Shown here piece after piece: positions 22,301 through 33,429 of a DNA stretch of 64,000 bases; within the stretch, counting starts at the first letter, position 1, and the number at the start of each line of letters is the position of its first letter. The position numbers and the translations under genes were made by a program. The notes beneath the pieces were generated by a model. The model ran no database searches. It was given only the letters and a program-made list of their open reading frames with translations, and had not been told where the DNA came from. The stretch covers positions 47,683,287 to 47,747,286 of the forward strand of contig CM060064.1 of assembly GCA_030533445.1 (NCBI GenBank). The letters run 5' to 3'. The stretch is from Cyprinodon diabolis. Lineage: Eukaryota > Chordata > Actinopteri > Cyprinodontiformes > Cyprinodontidae.

Positions 22301-25053
22301 AGACGGCTACACTTTCTAAAATACGATGCAGATTAAACTTGCTGCAATATTTGTGAAGTAAAGTACAAGAGAAAAACTTAAACTCTGAGGAAACATCTGG
22401 TTAAGTTAAAAAGGCAGGGAGAGCACAATGATAAACAAAAATGCAACATATATTTTTATCGTTTTTACTGTTCCTCAGAGTAAAGCTCTCCTCATGTGGA
22501 CCTGATGTGAGAAACCCCCTGAGATTTTAACCATTTAATCCACATAAACTCAAATATATTGTTGTCAGACTCACCATCATAACATATAAAGTTATGCAGG
22601 TCTTCACAGTCTGAGATCAACCAGGCTGCGGTGGATTCCAGCCTTACACACTGCTCGTTCATATACCGGGTGGAACCCAAGTTGTTGTACGAACTGCTGG
22701 TGGGAGAAAGCTGGTTTTCATCCTGAGACCACCTCCAGGTGCCGTTAAAGAGTCCAATCCAGACCTTGGAGGTCCCTGCTGCCTGCCGGGCCTCTGTGTT
22801 GTTGTCACTGTTCTGGATGGTGGCGAGGTCGAAGAAGCTCTCCCTGCAGTAGGTTTGAGCCTCGCTCCAGTTCCTCAGCAGGCCAACGTACCGGAACTGT
22901 CTGACGGTCTGCTGGGGCTGAAGATCGCAGACGACCAGGAGACCTGAGAGAAGCAGCAGGGTCAGATATTTGACAGTAGTAAGGAAGGACAAGCAGCTGA
23001 GGACATCTCCATCAAACATCAGTAAACCCAGAACCTAGCTGGACCAAATTAGACCATATTCTCCTCAGCCAGGCTCCGTGAAGCCTGGCTGATGTTTCAG
23101 GACTTGTGGCAAAGCTCCTGTCTCCTCTGGACGTCCAGCCTGTAATATCAAATCACCGGAGGACTGAAGCGTGGTCTGCGCTATGTTATTCCACGCCACA
23201 ACGCCAGAGGGCCAATCAGGAACTAGCTGTGGGTCTAGATACGGCCGAGGCGGTGAGGAAGTGGGGGCAAGTCTGTCCGAGAACGGAGGGACATGAGGGC
23301 GAAAAAGAGCGGGGATCCAGGTGGAAAAAGGGTCCCAGCGTTCTCTCGCACCTCGCTCTTCTAGCTGGTCGAACTTCTCGAGATGTGAGTAGGGGTTACC
23401 TGAGTGTTTATCATAGTTTTCTACAGGCAGGTTTACCACAAACGTAGATTCAAACCCTGAAATGATGGCTTTTAGTTTCCGTATGCCACCCTAAGAATTC
23501 CAGTCGGCCCATCTGGCCACCCCTATGAAATATTTCTGGAGGCGCCACTGCCCTAACCCTGTAAAGGCATTCTTTGAAAGCTGATAAGAAATAAAATGAC
23601 AAATTCTTAAGAGGTTTCAAATGAGTTTCTATCATCTCGCCCATTGCAGCAGTGGTGCCATCTTGAAGTTTCTCTCCGAGCGCAAACATCTCCAGGTTGC
23701 ACATATTGTTGCCAGAGCTGCACCTTTAAACAGAACCCGTTCATTTCATCAGTGCTTGTAAGCAGGTTCTGGGCCCTGTTCTGCATTTGCATTTTAACTT
23801 ATCAAAAGCTTCTTCATCACTGTCATTTGCTCATCTCACACTGAAATAGAATGACATAATCTGCCACAATTAGATTAGATTAGATTAGATGAACTAATTG
23901 ATTTCACAGTGGAGAAATTCACTCGTCACATAGTAATAACAGAAGGTGCAAACAAGGAGGAAAAAGGTGCATGAAGAATAAACAATATATATACAGTATA
24001 TCAAGATAAATAAGGATTAGGGTGCAAGTGTACATGTATCGTCCCACAATGAAAAACAAAATAAAAATAAGAAATGAAAAATAAAAGTAACAAAAAAATA
24101 AAATAACAAAAATACAAGGTAGTAGCACAGATGTTTAGGTGACATATGTACAATCCGGATTACAGCACAGTCAATCAAGAATGGTTAAATAGGTGATATT
24201 AGCTAATCACTCACGGCACACTGGTGAGAGAAGGACGGTCCTTCAATGTTTCTGTATAGGAGGTTTAATGCCAGATAATTCTGGGCACCAAATGGGTTCT
24301 CGTTCTGCAGAGCGAATTAACTTTTTTCTATAAAGGTGAATCAATTTAAGGGTTGCAAAGGGCCCCAGAATGTGCTGCTGATCCAGGTCCCACCAGAACC
24401 TAGCCAGCCACTAACAATGAGCGGGCCGGACCATCCTGTAGTCTGAAGCCAGGTTCCAAGGGATTTTAACAGAAGAGACCAAATCTGGGTGAGTGTTGGC
24501 CTAGTGGTTACAGCAGTGCACTTGTGCTCTGTGAAGTTTGCAAGTATCTGGTTTAATCCCCGCAGCCTGCACTCTAGGTACCTGAGCAAGACATTTAACC
24601 CCACACCGCTCCCTGGGCGCCGTGTAGTGGCAGCCCACTGCTCCCCAAGGGGAGGGGTTAAATGCAGGGAGTGAATTTCTCCAGTGTGAGATCAATAAAG
24701 TTCAAATTATTAAATTTTCAATTCATTTCCATCAAGGAATTAACCAAACAGAATCACGTCTGAAAGAATTAAACCAACAAAACCATCCTTAAAGGTCCAA
24801 ACGAGACCCGACCAGGAATCTTAGACAACCATAACACCTCTGAAGCCGACCCTTTGTGGCAGCTTGTTAGAATAATAAAGTAATCATAGTTTTCTGTTTG
24901 TCAGAAGCGGATCGGAGTTTGAAGAGATCTCTGTGCTCCTCTAGGATCCTCCAAGAAGCTGCATGCCTGATTATTTTTATCAACATTAGAGAAAGATCCA
25001 GGATAGAAAAACTGACCTGCGATCATCAGGAGGAAGAATCCACATTTTTCCAT
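19325..25053 (-). CDS. Secreted C-type lectin with two CTLDs (5 coding exons)
   Basis: Exons on the minus strand: 25053-25017, 22943-22575, 20175-19843, 19766-19669, 19462-19325. All have GT/AG borders and join in phases 1,1,1,0 to give 324 aa. Residues 1-18 ([18 protein letters not shown]) look like a signal peptide. CTLD1 (about 24-135) has [19 protein letters not shown] and the closing cysteines (NEQC, SDC, NFIC). CTLD2 (about 136-246) has [20 protein letters not shown] and YGFLC. Neither shows the EPN/QPD or WND calcium-sugar motifs, so classic calcium-dependent sugar binding is unlikely. Exon 4 ([18 protein letters not shown]) and exon 5 ([18 protein letters not shown]) form the charged tail known from teleost-specific lectins of this type. 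No transmembrane segment is seen, so it is probably secreted. The ligand is unknown. Confidence 0.88.
20590..21819 (-). mobile_element. L2/Rex-like LINE fragment in lectin intron
   Basis: Minus strand: endonuclease-type text at 21819-21613 ([20 protein letters not shown], then [10 protein letters not shown]), and reverse-transcriptase start at 20841-20617 ([28 protein letters not shown]). The frame is broken between them. Same strand as the host lectin gene. Confidence 0.75.
21826..22150 (-). mobile_element. Second LINE fragment (RT C-terminal part)
   Basis: Open frame with [18 protein letters not shown] and then [12 protein letters not shown], the catalytic-region and thumb motifs of L2-like reverse transcriptases. 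Abuts the previous fragment but represents a later part of the protein, so it is a separate insertion or a rearrangement. Confidence 0.7.
23050..23550 (-). mobile_element. Composite hAT fragments
   Basis: The right edge (inverted) reads CAGTGGCGCCTCCAG, a hAT-type end. 23165-23380 matches 39598-39765 (GAAGCGTGGTCTG, ATGTTATTCCACG, AACTAGCTGTGGGTCTAGAT blocks), so it shares a module with the ZMYM1-like hAT copy there. Lies in lectin intron 1. Confidence 0.55.
23870..23891. repeat. (GATTA)n microsatellite
   Basis: Four to five GATTA units in lectin intron 1. Confidence 0.85.
24489..24716 (+). repeat. tRNA-derived SINE
   Basis: The head has a box A-like TGGCCTAGTGGTTA (about 24497) and a box B-like GGTTTAATCCC (24550-24560). 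The body contains GAGCAAGACATTTAACCC and CCCACTGCTCCCC. The tail ends ATCAATAAAGTTCAAATTAT. A head-truncated inverse copy is at 988-1175. Confidence 0.75.
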
Positions 25054-25509
25054 GACTGTGAGTTGGAGACAGAAAATAAAGCAAATTATTCAGACTTAAA
25101 TAATCAGAGAAAGAAAAACATCAGACTGAGAGACTGAAGGTTATTAATCTCTATGAAAATGGAGGCAAACAATCCTAAAGCCTTCAACTTTTGGAGGTTT
25201 TCTGTTAAGTTTTACATTATTTAGCCTTTTTATATCAGGATTGGACCAATAAACTACAAACCTCATCAATTATGAACAATCTATGCTATAACCAGTTATT
25301 AAACTGGTAATAAACAATCAGTTATCAGTATAGGAATAGAAAACATCCTAAGAATATGGTGAAAAGTTTTGTTTTCAGTTATAAATTATAGTTTTTAACA
25401 TTTTCAATAAAAGAGATTGATTAAAGCTTGTTTAATTTAAGAACAGTTTAATAAAGCTTCTAACTAAGTTATGAATGTCCGTATAAAATGTAATCAGCGG
25501 CTTACAAAC

Positions 25510-25538
25510 CTGAATCTGAAGAGTCTTTGTTGTGAAGA
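25510..25538 (-). promoter_or_regulatory. Candidate 5' UTR exon of the lectin gene
   Basis: A donor (CAG|GTTTGTAAG, 25509-25501) closes a short non-coding exon about 25-30 bp downstream of the TATA box. The upstream limit is inferred from that distance. Confidence 0.5.
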
Positions 25539-25563
25539 GTGAAGGGTGGAAAACGATCCGAGG

Positions 25564-25571
25564 TTTATAAA
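25564..25571 (-). promoter_or_regulatory. TATA box of the lectin gene
   Basis: TTTATAAA within a GC-richer context, correctly spaced from the candidate first exon. Confidence 0.6.
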
Positions 25572-26104
25572 TCGGACCCGTCCTCCGTCTCTCTGACCCG
25601 TCCTCTTTCATGTCAAGCCCGACTCAGACGTTAGTCAGGGTCCATTTGTTTAAGATGCTGATAATTGATCCTGGATGCAAACAGAAAACTAACGATTCAT
25701 TCAAATACAACTGAAAAACAAACCATCTTAGGGAACAGGGAATCAGGATTGGAACCAGAAGCGCACTGGTTCTGATCCATAAACAGAACAAAGGTCCATG
25801 TTTCTACTGGGTCTGTTGGAGAAAAGTTGCTGCTGAACGAGTCAAATCTAGATCTGATATCAGTTTAAGGTTTTTATCTACAGGATAAACTCCTTCAGGT
25901 GAACTTTTGTCTCCTGGATGTTTTTGCATGAAGTGAAGCGTTTGCATGGAGACAGTATGAGCGATGTGCTCCAGCAGCTCAGTTATTTGCTTAATGCTGT
26001 CATTACCATCATTTGGATAAAGAAGGTGCTTAGACTGAAGAGACTCTGCAGGAAAATCAGCATCAACATCTTAGATTAAAATCTCATTACAGGATTCTAA
26101 CCAT

Positions 26105-26215
26105 GATCATGGATTATAGAGAGGAGGTTCACTTTCTGACTCAGCCGTTCTGGAGGAACAAACTCATCCTGAACATCAGTCAGACCGAGGTCTTAGTGGA
26201 CCACAGGAGAGGGAG
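26105..26215 (+). mobile_element. LINE reverse-transcriptase scrap
   Basis: The plus-strand reading REEVHFLTQPFW, LNISQTEVLVDHRRGR resembles the NTSKTKELIVDFRRGR block of Rex/L2-like LINEs. Confidence 0.5.
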
Positions 26216-26277
26216 GACTTGCAAGGGATTGTGGGAAACGGTGATTAACAGGTTTGGACTCATTCCAGTAAAGGTCT

Positions 26278-26830
26278 AGCCTGGGTGCCATTCCGAACTT
26301 AGTCCCGCCCACAACATTTGAGGTCGGGAAGTCCGGTATGGCATTGCTCAGTAGTAGCGCGAGTATGATCGCACAATATCTGGCGGGCAAATCAAATTCT
26401 CAGGGCGGGCTTTATACGATGATGGACAGATGATCAACAGTAACGTAATCAACCACGTCACCAAAGCACGCTTGGGTGACAACAACAATGGCTGCCGCTG
26501 GAGAGTTGAGGTGAGTAGATTCTGCTATTAGGTCTGTTCTAGAAGATATCGACAGCAAATTAATTTTAAAAGAGGAACAGAGAAACGCGATCAAGGCTCA
26601 TCTTCTTATTCTAGGCGTGCAACTGCACGCTTTGACTTTTGTTGACAACAACTATACGTCGCTTAACATACGTCACAGAATCCGTTGCTCTTATTGGTTG
26701 TAGGTCTATCCAATTGAGTGCAGAGGCATTTTTTTTCTGGTTTGTTTGAAACACGCCCCATAATCACAGCTCTATAGAGCAGCATCAGACTCATTCTGAC
26801 TAGAATTGAGGAGGACTACGTCAGGCTAGG
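26278..26830. mobile_element. MITE with AGCCTG ends and 8-bp direct repeats
   Basis: AAAGGTCT flanks both sides (26270-26277 and 26831-26838). The ends AGCCTGGGT and (inverted) CCTAGCCTGAC are complementary in type. 553 bp and non-coding; the 8-bp duplication suggests hAT mobilisation. Confidence 0.6.
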
Positions 26831-26842
26831 AAAGGTCTAGAC

Positions 26843-27678
26843 CAGGGATGGGCAATTGGAGGCCTGGGGGCCGCACACGGCCCTCGTCATCACGCAGTGC
26901 GGCCTGTGAATAGGTCAATAACAATTTAATTAGTTAATAAAAAATAAAAAAATTGTAATTATACTTTTGACTGATAGAGGGCGCAACCATCAGAGCTGCA
27001 GCTTGAACTCTGCGAGCTGCAGGCAGACCTGTTTTTTCAAGCAAAGAGAGGGGAAATTAATTTAACTTCTTCCTGAGGCACGTTTTCCACGTCTCTGAGA
27101 TTTTACCGCCTCAATGGCCAGTATGTTTGGGAGCACTTATATTTACGAGAGCAGTTTTTCCACCATGAAGCACATAAAATCCAAAGAAAGAAACAGACTC
27201 ACCGATGAAACACTGTTTTATTTGATGCACATTGGGATCACAAAAATGGACATTGACATCCAATCCATTGTGATCCAGCAGGCCAAACCACAGCTCTCTC
27301 ATAACGTGGATTAATGTTGGGCCTCTGTGGTCTAGTTTTCTGCTATTATTGAATTTGAGCTATTTTAATGAGTTTTTTATACACTTTTTTGTTCTTTGTT
27401 ATGAATGAGTTCAAACTCCTTTTTGCACTTTTTGCTTAAAGCAAACGATTTTTCTTTTGTTTAAGGACATACTAAAATGCATTTATATGCAGAAAATAGT
27501 TGTATGTTGGTGCAGTAAACATACCGATATAATTTCATATAAAATTTGTTCTTATTGAGAATCATTTGTAGCGTCTTTCATATCCAATTATTTGAAGTGC
27601 ATGTTCATGTGGCCCTCCATTGGGCCTAAGTCTATTAAATGTGGGCCAGGAAATGATCCATGCCTCCCCAGGGAATAA
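26843..27678 (+). mobile_element. Decayed hAT element with transposase C-terminus
   Basis: Left end CAGGGATGGGCAATTGGAGG is a typical hAT end. The plus-strand frame 27111-27314 reads MFGSTYIYESSFSTMKHIKS followed by RNRLTDETL, the C-terminal dimerisation region of GTF2IRD2/ZBED-type hAT transposases. The rest of the protein is deleted. The right end is less clear (CCACATTTAATAG-type sequence near 27630). Confidence 0.7.
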
Positions 27679-27699
27679 TTAGACTCATGCAGGGTACAT

Positions 27700-28880
27700 T
27701 GCTGCCCCCTGGTGTTCACATGCTATTAATGCACATCCTGGGCTGATGCCAGCTCCATCCTCCACACTGGAGCTGAGCTGTTTGAATCTCTACAAGTCCA
27801 GCTGTTAATAGCTTTGAATCAATATTTCAGTAAAAATATTGAGTGTATAAATTATTTTTCTATAAATGAATGACGGCTTGAAAACAACAGCAGAGCTGCA
27901 GGATGGAGCCTGTTTGAACAGAAATCCTCCTCTGTATTCATGGCAGAACAGAGCAGAATGGATTAGATGGAGTTCTAGCTGAGAACATTGGTCTGAGTGT
28001 TTGGACTTTCCCTTCAAATCACAGCTTCCAATGGTTCACTAACCTTACTGTTTTTAAATAATTAGTAAAACTGAATTTGTGAAGAAAAAAAGAAATAGAA
28101 CCAAAGGAGCTATCAGTAACCATGTCTGTTTCAGCTCAGATCATCAGTAGAGTTTCTTTGAGCTTTATGTCTTCAGTACAGGGTCCATAACAGGGGCCAG
28201 GGCCTGATCTACAGGGGAACTGGCCCCCGTTGGCACCTGTCTAGAACCGCCCATGGGGGTAGGCGTTCCCCCTGTTGGGAATCACTGGTCTAATGGACCA
28301 AAGCTTCAGAGCAGGCTCAGGTTTAGGGGCAGTACTCAGCTCCACCAATAGATGGCAGTAACAGGACATAGGAGGTAATTGATTCTCAGTAATAAATATA
28401 AAATGAGATAAAAATGAACAAATTCTCTTTGACAGACAGAGAAGGAACGAACAAAAGAGAAAACTAGTCATCCACTGATCGACTGATGGGCGTCAGCTTG
28501 GAGAACTCTCTCCATTTATTGCTACCTTCTTAAATTTCAATTTCTTTCCTGTAGCTTGGCTGCTGTTGCCATGGTTACTATAAATCTGCTGGCTTTTTCA
28601 AATATACATTTACTTCTATACAGTGCTTTGAAGGACCAATTGTTGCTGGATGTGGGTGAACATGAAGCGGAGCCTTGGATGCAAACTCTAAGAGCTGTTA
28701 TCTATAAAGAAAACTTGCTTGTTTTCGTGCATGCACTCAATTTTGCAATTTACCTAAGAATTTAAGGAAGAAACAGAGAAGAATCAGTTGTTTTTTCTCT
28801 TTAATAGCCAGAAAAAACATGAATGAGACAATCTGATCAGAAACTCCATTATTTTCTAGTTATCTGACCGTGGATGTTGT
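27700..28880. other. No gene recognised
   Basis: Intergenic between the hAT remnant and the protease stop codon. A short block around 28225-28300 (GTTCCCCCTGTTGGGAATCA) looks like dispersed repeat. AATAAA on the minus strand near 28514-28519 could serve the protease but is distant. Confidence 0.4.
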
Positions 28881-28891
28881 CACAGTGGTTT

Positions 28892-30387
28892 CTATGTTAT
28901 GATTACATCATTTATCCATCTCTCATAGGCACAGACTTCCAGGAAACCAGATGCTTTTTGGCAGTAAAACCAACCAGGTATCCCGAAGGAATGAACACCA
29001 TAGAGCCTGTTCTGGTAAACCCAACCTCCACCAGAGTCACCCTGTCACAAATAAAAGTTTCATTAATGACAAGGTTATTTCTAATCAAATAGAGACCATG
29101 TTTATACAGAAGGTGGATTATAGACCAACCGGAGTTGTACGCTTTTTAGAGCTTTTAGCACAGTCCCAGAACTGATACCAACGGTATTCGCCAATCTTCT
29201 GGACATATTTCCTTCTCTCTGAAATCTTAATGTCAGCACACTGAAGGTCAGTATGTTCCTTGGTTTCTGTAGATGAAATGCAGCATATAGGCAAGTCATG
29301 CAGATTATTCCATTATGTGGCTAAAAATCATCTTATTTCCGTTTTTTTAATCTAAAGTAAAAAAAAAACTGACAGCTGAATAATATAATCTATGAATATC
29401 ATTTTGATTAAAGTCAAAAACCTTCATCTTACTTTGTCTAAAAAGACCTTCTTTGCCTGGTCCAAAACCTGCAATCTGGATCACTGTACCTCTGATAAAA
29501 GAAGAACAAAACTAGAAATTAGTCTAGAATTTTCTATAGAATTAAAGATTAGAAATATTGTCCTTGATGAATTCTGTTTAATCTTGAAGGTCAAGAAACA
29601 AGTTGTTAAATTCAGCAAAGACATGACTTACGCTGGGAGAGAGGTTGGGCAGTTGACTCGCTGTATAGGTGTGATTGTTGTTGGGTTTGGAAGCTTCACC
29701 ATCATGATGTCATGTCGATGACCCAAGCTGTCATTATAGATCTCATGGCGAGTGACAACATGTTGCTCTGTTTGAGCCGCTTTAGGATGAACTCCTAAAT
29801 ATGCTATATGAGTCCTGTGACAATGAAGCATTTATTAGACATAAGAACTCAGTCATTGGTGATGTTTCATTAACAGTGTCCCTGTCTCACCATCCAGACT
29901 TCCAGCAGTGAGCTGCAGTCAGGAACCATTGATCACTGATCAGGGAGCCTCCGCAGAGAGTCTCATGAGTTCCATCATTCGCTTTAAACACAACATGATA
30001 GTGACGCTCATGGTCATTACATGGGTGACCTCCAATGATTCTCTTTTCCAGATGGATGGAGCTCACTGGAACACCTGCAGAAGAAGGTTGGCTGTTTCAA
30101 ACAGTCCAGGAAAAATGTTCTCAGCAGAACCAGGTTCTAACATCACAGTTAAATTCAGAAAGACGTCGTAGAAGCATTGAAAACTAAAACATGTCAGCAT
30201 AGTGATGAGGTTTATATCCTGAAACACAGAGAACTAAAACTCATAATTCTGCTATTAAGGACAAAGAAGCACAATGAGACATTCAGAAACCACATGTAGA
30301 CTAAGGTCTGTGTCCACTGGACGTGTCCACAGCAGGTCCTGACTCACCAAGCCCCAGCAGAAGGAGAAGAAGGTTGAGCAGAGCCAT
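28892..30387 (-). CDS. Trypsin-fold serine protease (6 exons) with altered S1 pocket
   Basis: Minus-strand exons: 30387-30348, 30074-29891, 29814-29632, 29491-29433, 29266-29130, 29041-28892; phases 1,2,2,1,0; 250 aa. A leucine-rich signal peptide (MALLNLLLLLLGLG) is followed by a short propeptide cut at KR|IIGG (residue 25). The triad is present: LTAAHC (His69), HDIMMVKL (Asp110), GDSGG (Ser204). The residue six before the catalytic Ser, which sets primary specificity (189 in chymotrypsin numbering), is Arg, and the position-191 cysteine is Thr (RTTPGDSGG), so it is neither trypsin- nor chymotrypsin-like. The closest style I recognise is the teleost family with PGDSGGG and VCAY. The exon 5 donor (GTTGGT) is weak but is the only in-phase choice before a stop. 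Probably secreted; substrate unknown. Confidence 0.85.
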
Positions 30388-30431
30388 GGCTGTGGTTCAG
30401 CTTCCTACCGATGTCTGCAGTCCTGCAGCAG

Positions 30432-30438
30432 CTTTTAA
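30432..30438 (-). promoter_or_regulatory. TATA-like box of the protease gene
   Basis: TTAAAAG lies about 45 bp before the start codon, allowing a very short 5' UTR. Confidence 0.4.
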
Positions 30439-30539
30439 CCTCTGTTCACATCTTCCTGTTGGACATGAAGCCACCAATCACAGGATGGAAACTAATCAGC
30501 ACCACAGCGCTCAGTCATCTGCATACAGGGAAGCTTCAC

Positions 30540-31780
30540 TCACTCACTTTGTTTTATATTAAAAAAATAGACTGTTTAGTTTGATAAAGAGTCAGAAAGA
30601 ACGGCCTAAAAAGATGAAATGAAAAGGTTTTTAACTACAACAGTCTGACTGCTTTAAAGATCATTAACTGCTTGAAATAAAATAAAACTCCCAGAACTCA
30701 GTTTGAATATATTCACTTTAACAAAAAGGATTCAGAAAAAAGAAACATTTAAACACACAATAAAATAAACAGTGTTTTTTTAACCATAGTAAAGCCTTTA
30801 TAAAAAAAAAAAAAAAAAAAAAAACAGAACTAAAAGTCCTTAAAAATGGACGGAGCAACAGAAAATATCCATCCGTTTTTTTCTTCTTCATGTTTTTAGA
30901 TGAAATTCTGACTTTTCTTCCTAAAGAGGCTGGAATGTAAACCTGGAAAACTAAAGAGTTTCTGTAGATAAAGGTAAACAGATTATTGATGTTTAATTTT
31001 CTGATCTATATTTACAGTTACAATATATCTATATCTATCTATATTTACAATATAAAAAACTGTTTACATTTGTAATTTAAAAAGACACAGATCTGAACTC
31101 TGTGTCTCTCAGCATGTTCAAAGTTTTGTCCCTGTGGTTAAAAGCTCTGCTTTCCATCCATTGTTTCACTGGCAGCAGGGCTGGTTCAGTTCAGCTCATA
31201 GTTTTTATAAAGAGGTGATCCGGAAACAAACAGCTAGAAAAGCTTTATTAACAAAGAACAATGTGTAGGAAACATTTCAGCCATAAAGTCCTGTTAAATT
31301 AGAGGCTTCCCTATTCAACAAAGTGTGACCCCGATTAGATTTGTTTAGATTTATTTACTCAGAAATTCAGACTTATGGAAGGTTCTCAGTTTTTATGATG
31401 ATCCTTTTTCTGCTATAGCGGTATTTTCCGAGCTGGCCCTGAACGCATCATCTGCGGCTGAAGGAGGCAGAAAGAGTTTGCTCTGCTATGAAGCATGCTG
31501 TTCTCCAGTTAGCACCAAACTAGAGCATTTTCTCTGAGCCTCGGTGAGACAGAGAGCTGCTGTACATCCCTGGAGGATGTTGGAGTGTTTTCCCAAACTC
31601 TTACAATCATTCTGGTGAGTTAACTCAGTTCATTTATCACCATGACTGCAGTTTAATGCATCAAGGGAAAGAAATAAAGAACCAGTCAGAATAGTTGTGG
31701 ATGTTGCTTAATGATCCTTCTGGGCTGTTTTCACAGTATTGTGGAAATTTGACTGTTTTATTTCGATTATGAAAGATTGG
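30540..31780. other. No gene recognised
   Basis: AT-rich intergenic DNA with an A-homopolymer near 30798-30824. Confidence 0.45.
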
Positions 31781-31794
31781 CAAAGATTGGCTTT

Positions 31795-31915
31795 TTTTTA
31801 TTAGCAAAAAAATTTTTATAATATAAATTATATAATATTATATTATAATAATTATAATATTTAATAATATAAATAAATATTTAATTTTTAAAAAATAATA
31901 AATAAATAAAGTATT
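31795..31915. repeat. AT-rich low-complexity tract
   Basis: TATAATATTATA-type sequence immediately left of a LINE 5' region. Confidence 0.8.
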
Positions 31916-33243
31916 AGAGGACCCTCTTCCTGGGCTGCCACCTTATCATGGTGGAGGGGTTTGAGTGTCCCAATGACCTTAGGAGCTATGCTGTCTGGGG
32001 GTTTTATGCCCCCTAGTAGGGTCCCCCAAGGCAGACAGGTCCTAGGTGAGGGGCCAGACAAGAGCAGCCCAAACACCCCTTATGATGAATACAAGAAATG
32101 GACATAGTGTTCCCTCGCCCGGACGCGAGTCACCGGGGCCCCACTCTGGAGCCAGGCCTGGAGGTGGGACATGCTGGTGAGCGCCTGGTGGCCGGACTTT
32201 TACCCATGGAGCCTGGCGGGGCACAGCCCAAAGAGGAAACATGGGTCCCCCCTCCAATGGGCTCACCACCTGTAGGAGGGGACAAAGGGGTCGGGTGCAT
32301 TGTTTTATTGGGTGGCATCGAGGGCGGGGACCCTGGCGTTCTGACCCTCGGCTGAAGAAGCTGGCTCTTGGGACATGAATGTCACCTCTCTGGTGGGGAA
32401 GGAGCCTGAGTTAGTGCGTGAGGTTGAAAGGTTCTGACTAGAGATAGTTGGACTTACCTTGACGCATGGCTCTGGCACCAGTCTCCTTGAGAGGGGCTGG
32501 ACATTCTTCCACTCTGGAGTTGCCCCTGGTGAGAGGCGCCGAGCAGGAGTGGGCATTCTTGTTGCCCCTCATCTTGGTGCCTGTATGTTGGGGTTCACCC
32601 CGGTGAACAAGAGGGTTGCCTCCCACCTCATACGTGTGGGGGGAGGGGTTCTGATTGTTGTTTGTGCTTATGCGCCAAACAGCAGTTCAGATTACCCAAC
32701 CTTTTTGGAGTCTTTGGCGGGGTACTGGAGAGTGCCCCTCCTGGGGACTCCCTTATTCCTCTGGGGGACTTTAACGCTCACGTGGGCAATGACAGTGAGA
32801 CCTGGCGAGGCGTGGTTGGAAGGAATGGCCCGCCTGACCTGAACTCGAGCGGTGTTCTGTTGTTGGACTTCTGTGCTTGTCATGGATTGTCCATAACGAA
32901 AACTATGTTCAATCATAAGGGTGTCCATATGTGCTCTTGGCACCAGGACACCCTAGGCCGCAGTTCGATGATTGACTTTGTTGTTGTTTCATCTGACCTG
33001 CGTCCGCATGTCTTGGACACTCGGGTGAAGAGAGGGGCGGAGCTCTCCACCGACCACTACCTGGTGGTGAGTTGGCTCCGATGGTGGGGGAGGATGCCGG
33101 TCAGACCTGGTAGGCCCAAACGTATTGTGAGGGTTTGCTGGGAACGTCTGGCAGAGTCCCCCGTGAGAAGGAGCTTTATTTCCCATCTCCGGCAGAGCTT
33201 TGAACACGTTCCGAGGGAGGTGAGGGACATTGACCTGGCCGTT
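31916..33243 (+). mobile_element. LINE 5' region and endonuclease domain
   Basis: A GC-rich 5' leader (31916-32450) precedes a frameshifted ORF. The frame at 32662-33240 gives IPLGDFNAHVGNDSETWRG, then LLLDFCACHGLSITKTMFNH, SMIDFVVVSSDLRPHVLDTR and AELSTDHYLVVSWLRW, the apurinic-type endonuclease domain of a non-LTR retrotransposon. Reverse transcriptase and 3' end are missing. The earlier frame (32459-32842) carries the start of the same domain, so one frameshift lies near 32690-32750. Confidence 0.8.
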
Positions 33244-33425
33244 CACACACAGGTCACATTTGAAAAGATCAGATTGGTATCGGATTCAGGACCACAGAGC
33301 CAAGTGACCTGGGTCGGATTGGAAAAAAATCGGATCCGTGTTGTTCAGACTGTCATGAAAATATCAGATCCAGGTCGCATATGGCCAAAAAAATCTGATT
33401 TGGGTCACTTCAGGCAGCTGGATGA
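33244..33425. mobile_element. MITE-like end fragment
   Basis: CAGGTCACATTTGAAAAGATC and CAAAAAAATCTGATTTGGG/TCACTT repeat a TGAAAAATCGGAT-type motif of a small DNA transposon that cuts off the LINE. Only one side has a recognisable end. Confidence 0.4.
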
Positions 33426-33429
33426 ACGT

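Noticed and set aside
24489..24565. Possible tRNA gene
   Set aside because: Box A- and box B-like motifs are present but no cloverleaf closes; the SINE body and tail follow directly.
24898..25137. 79-codon plus-strand frame
   Set aside because: It is antisense to the lectin signal-peptide exon, which has splice and phase support.
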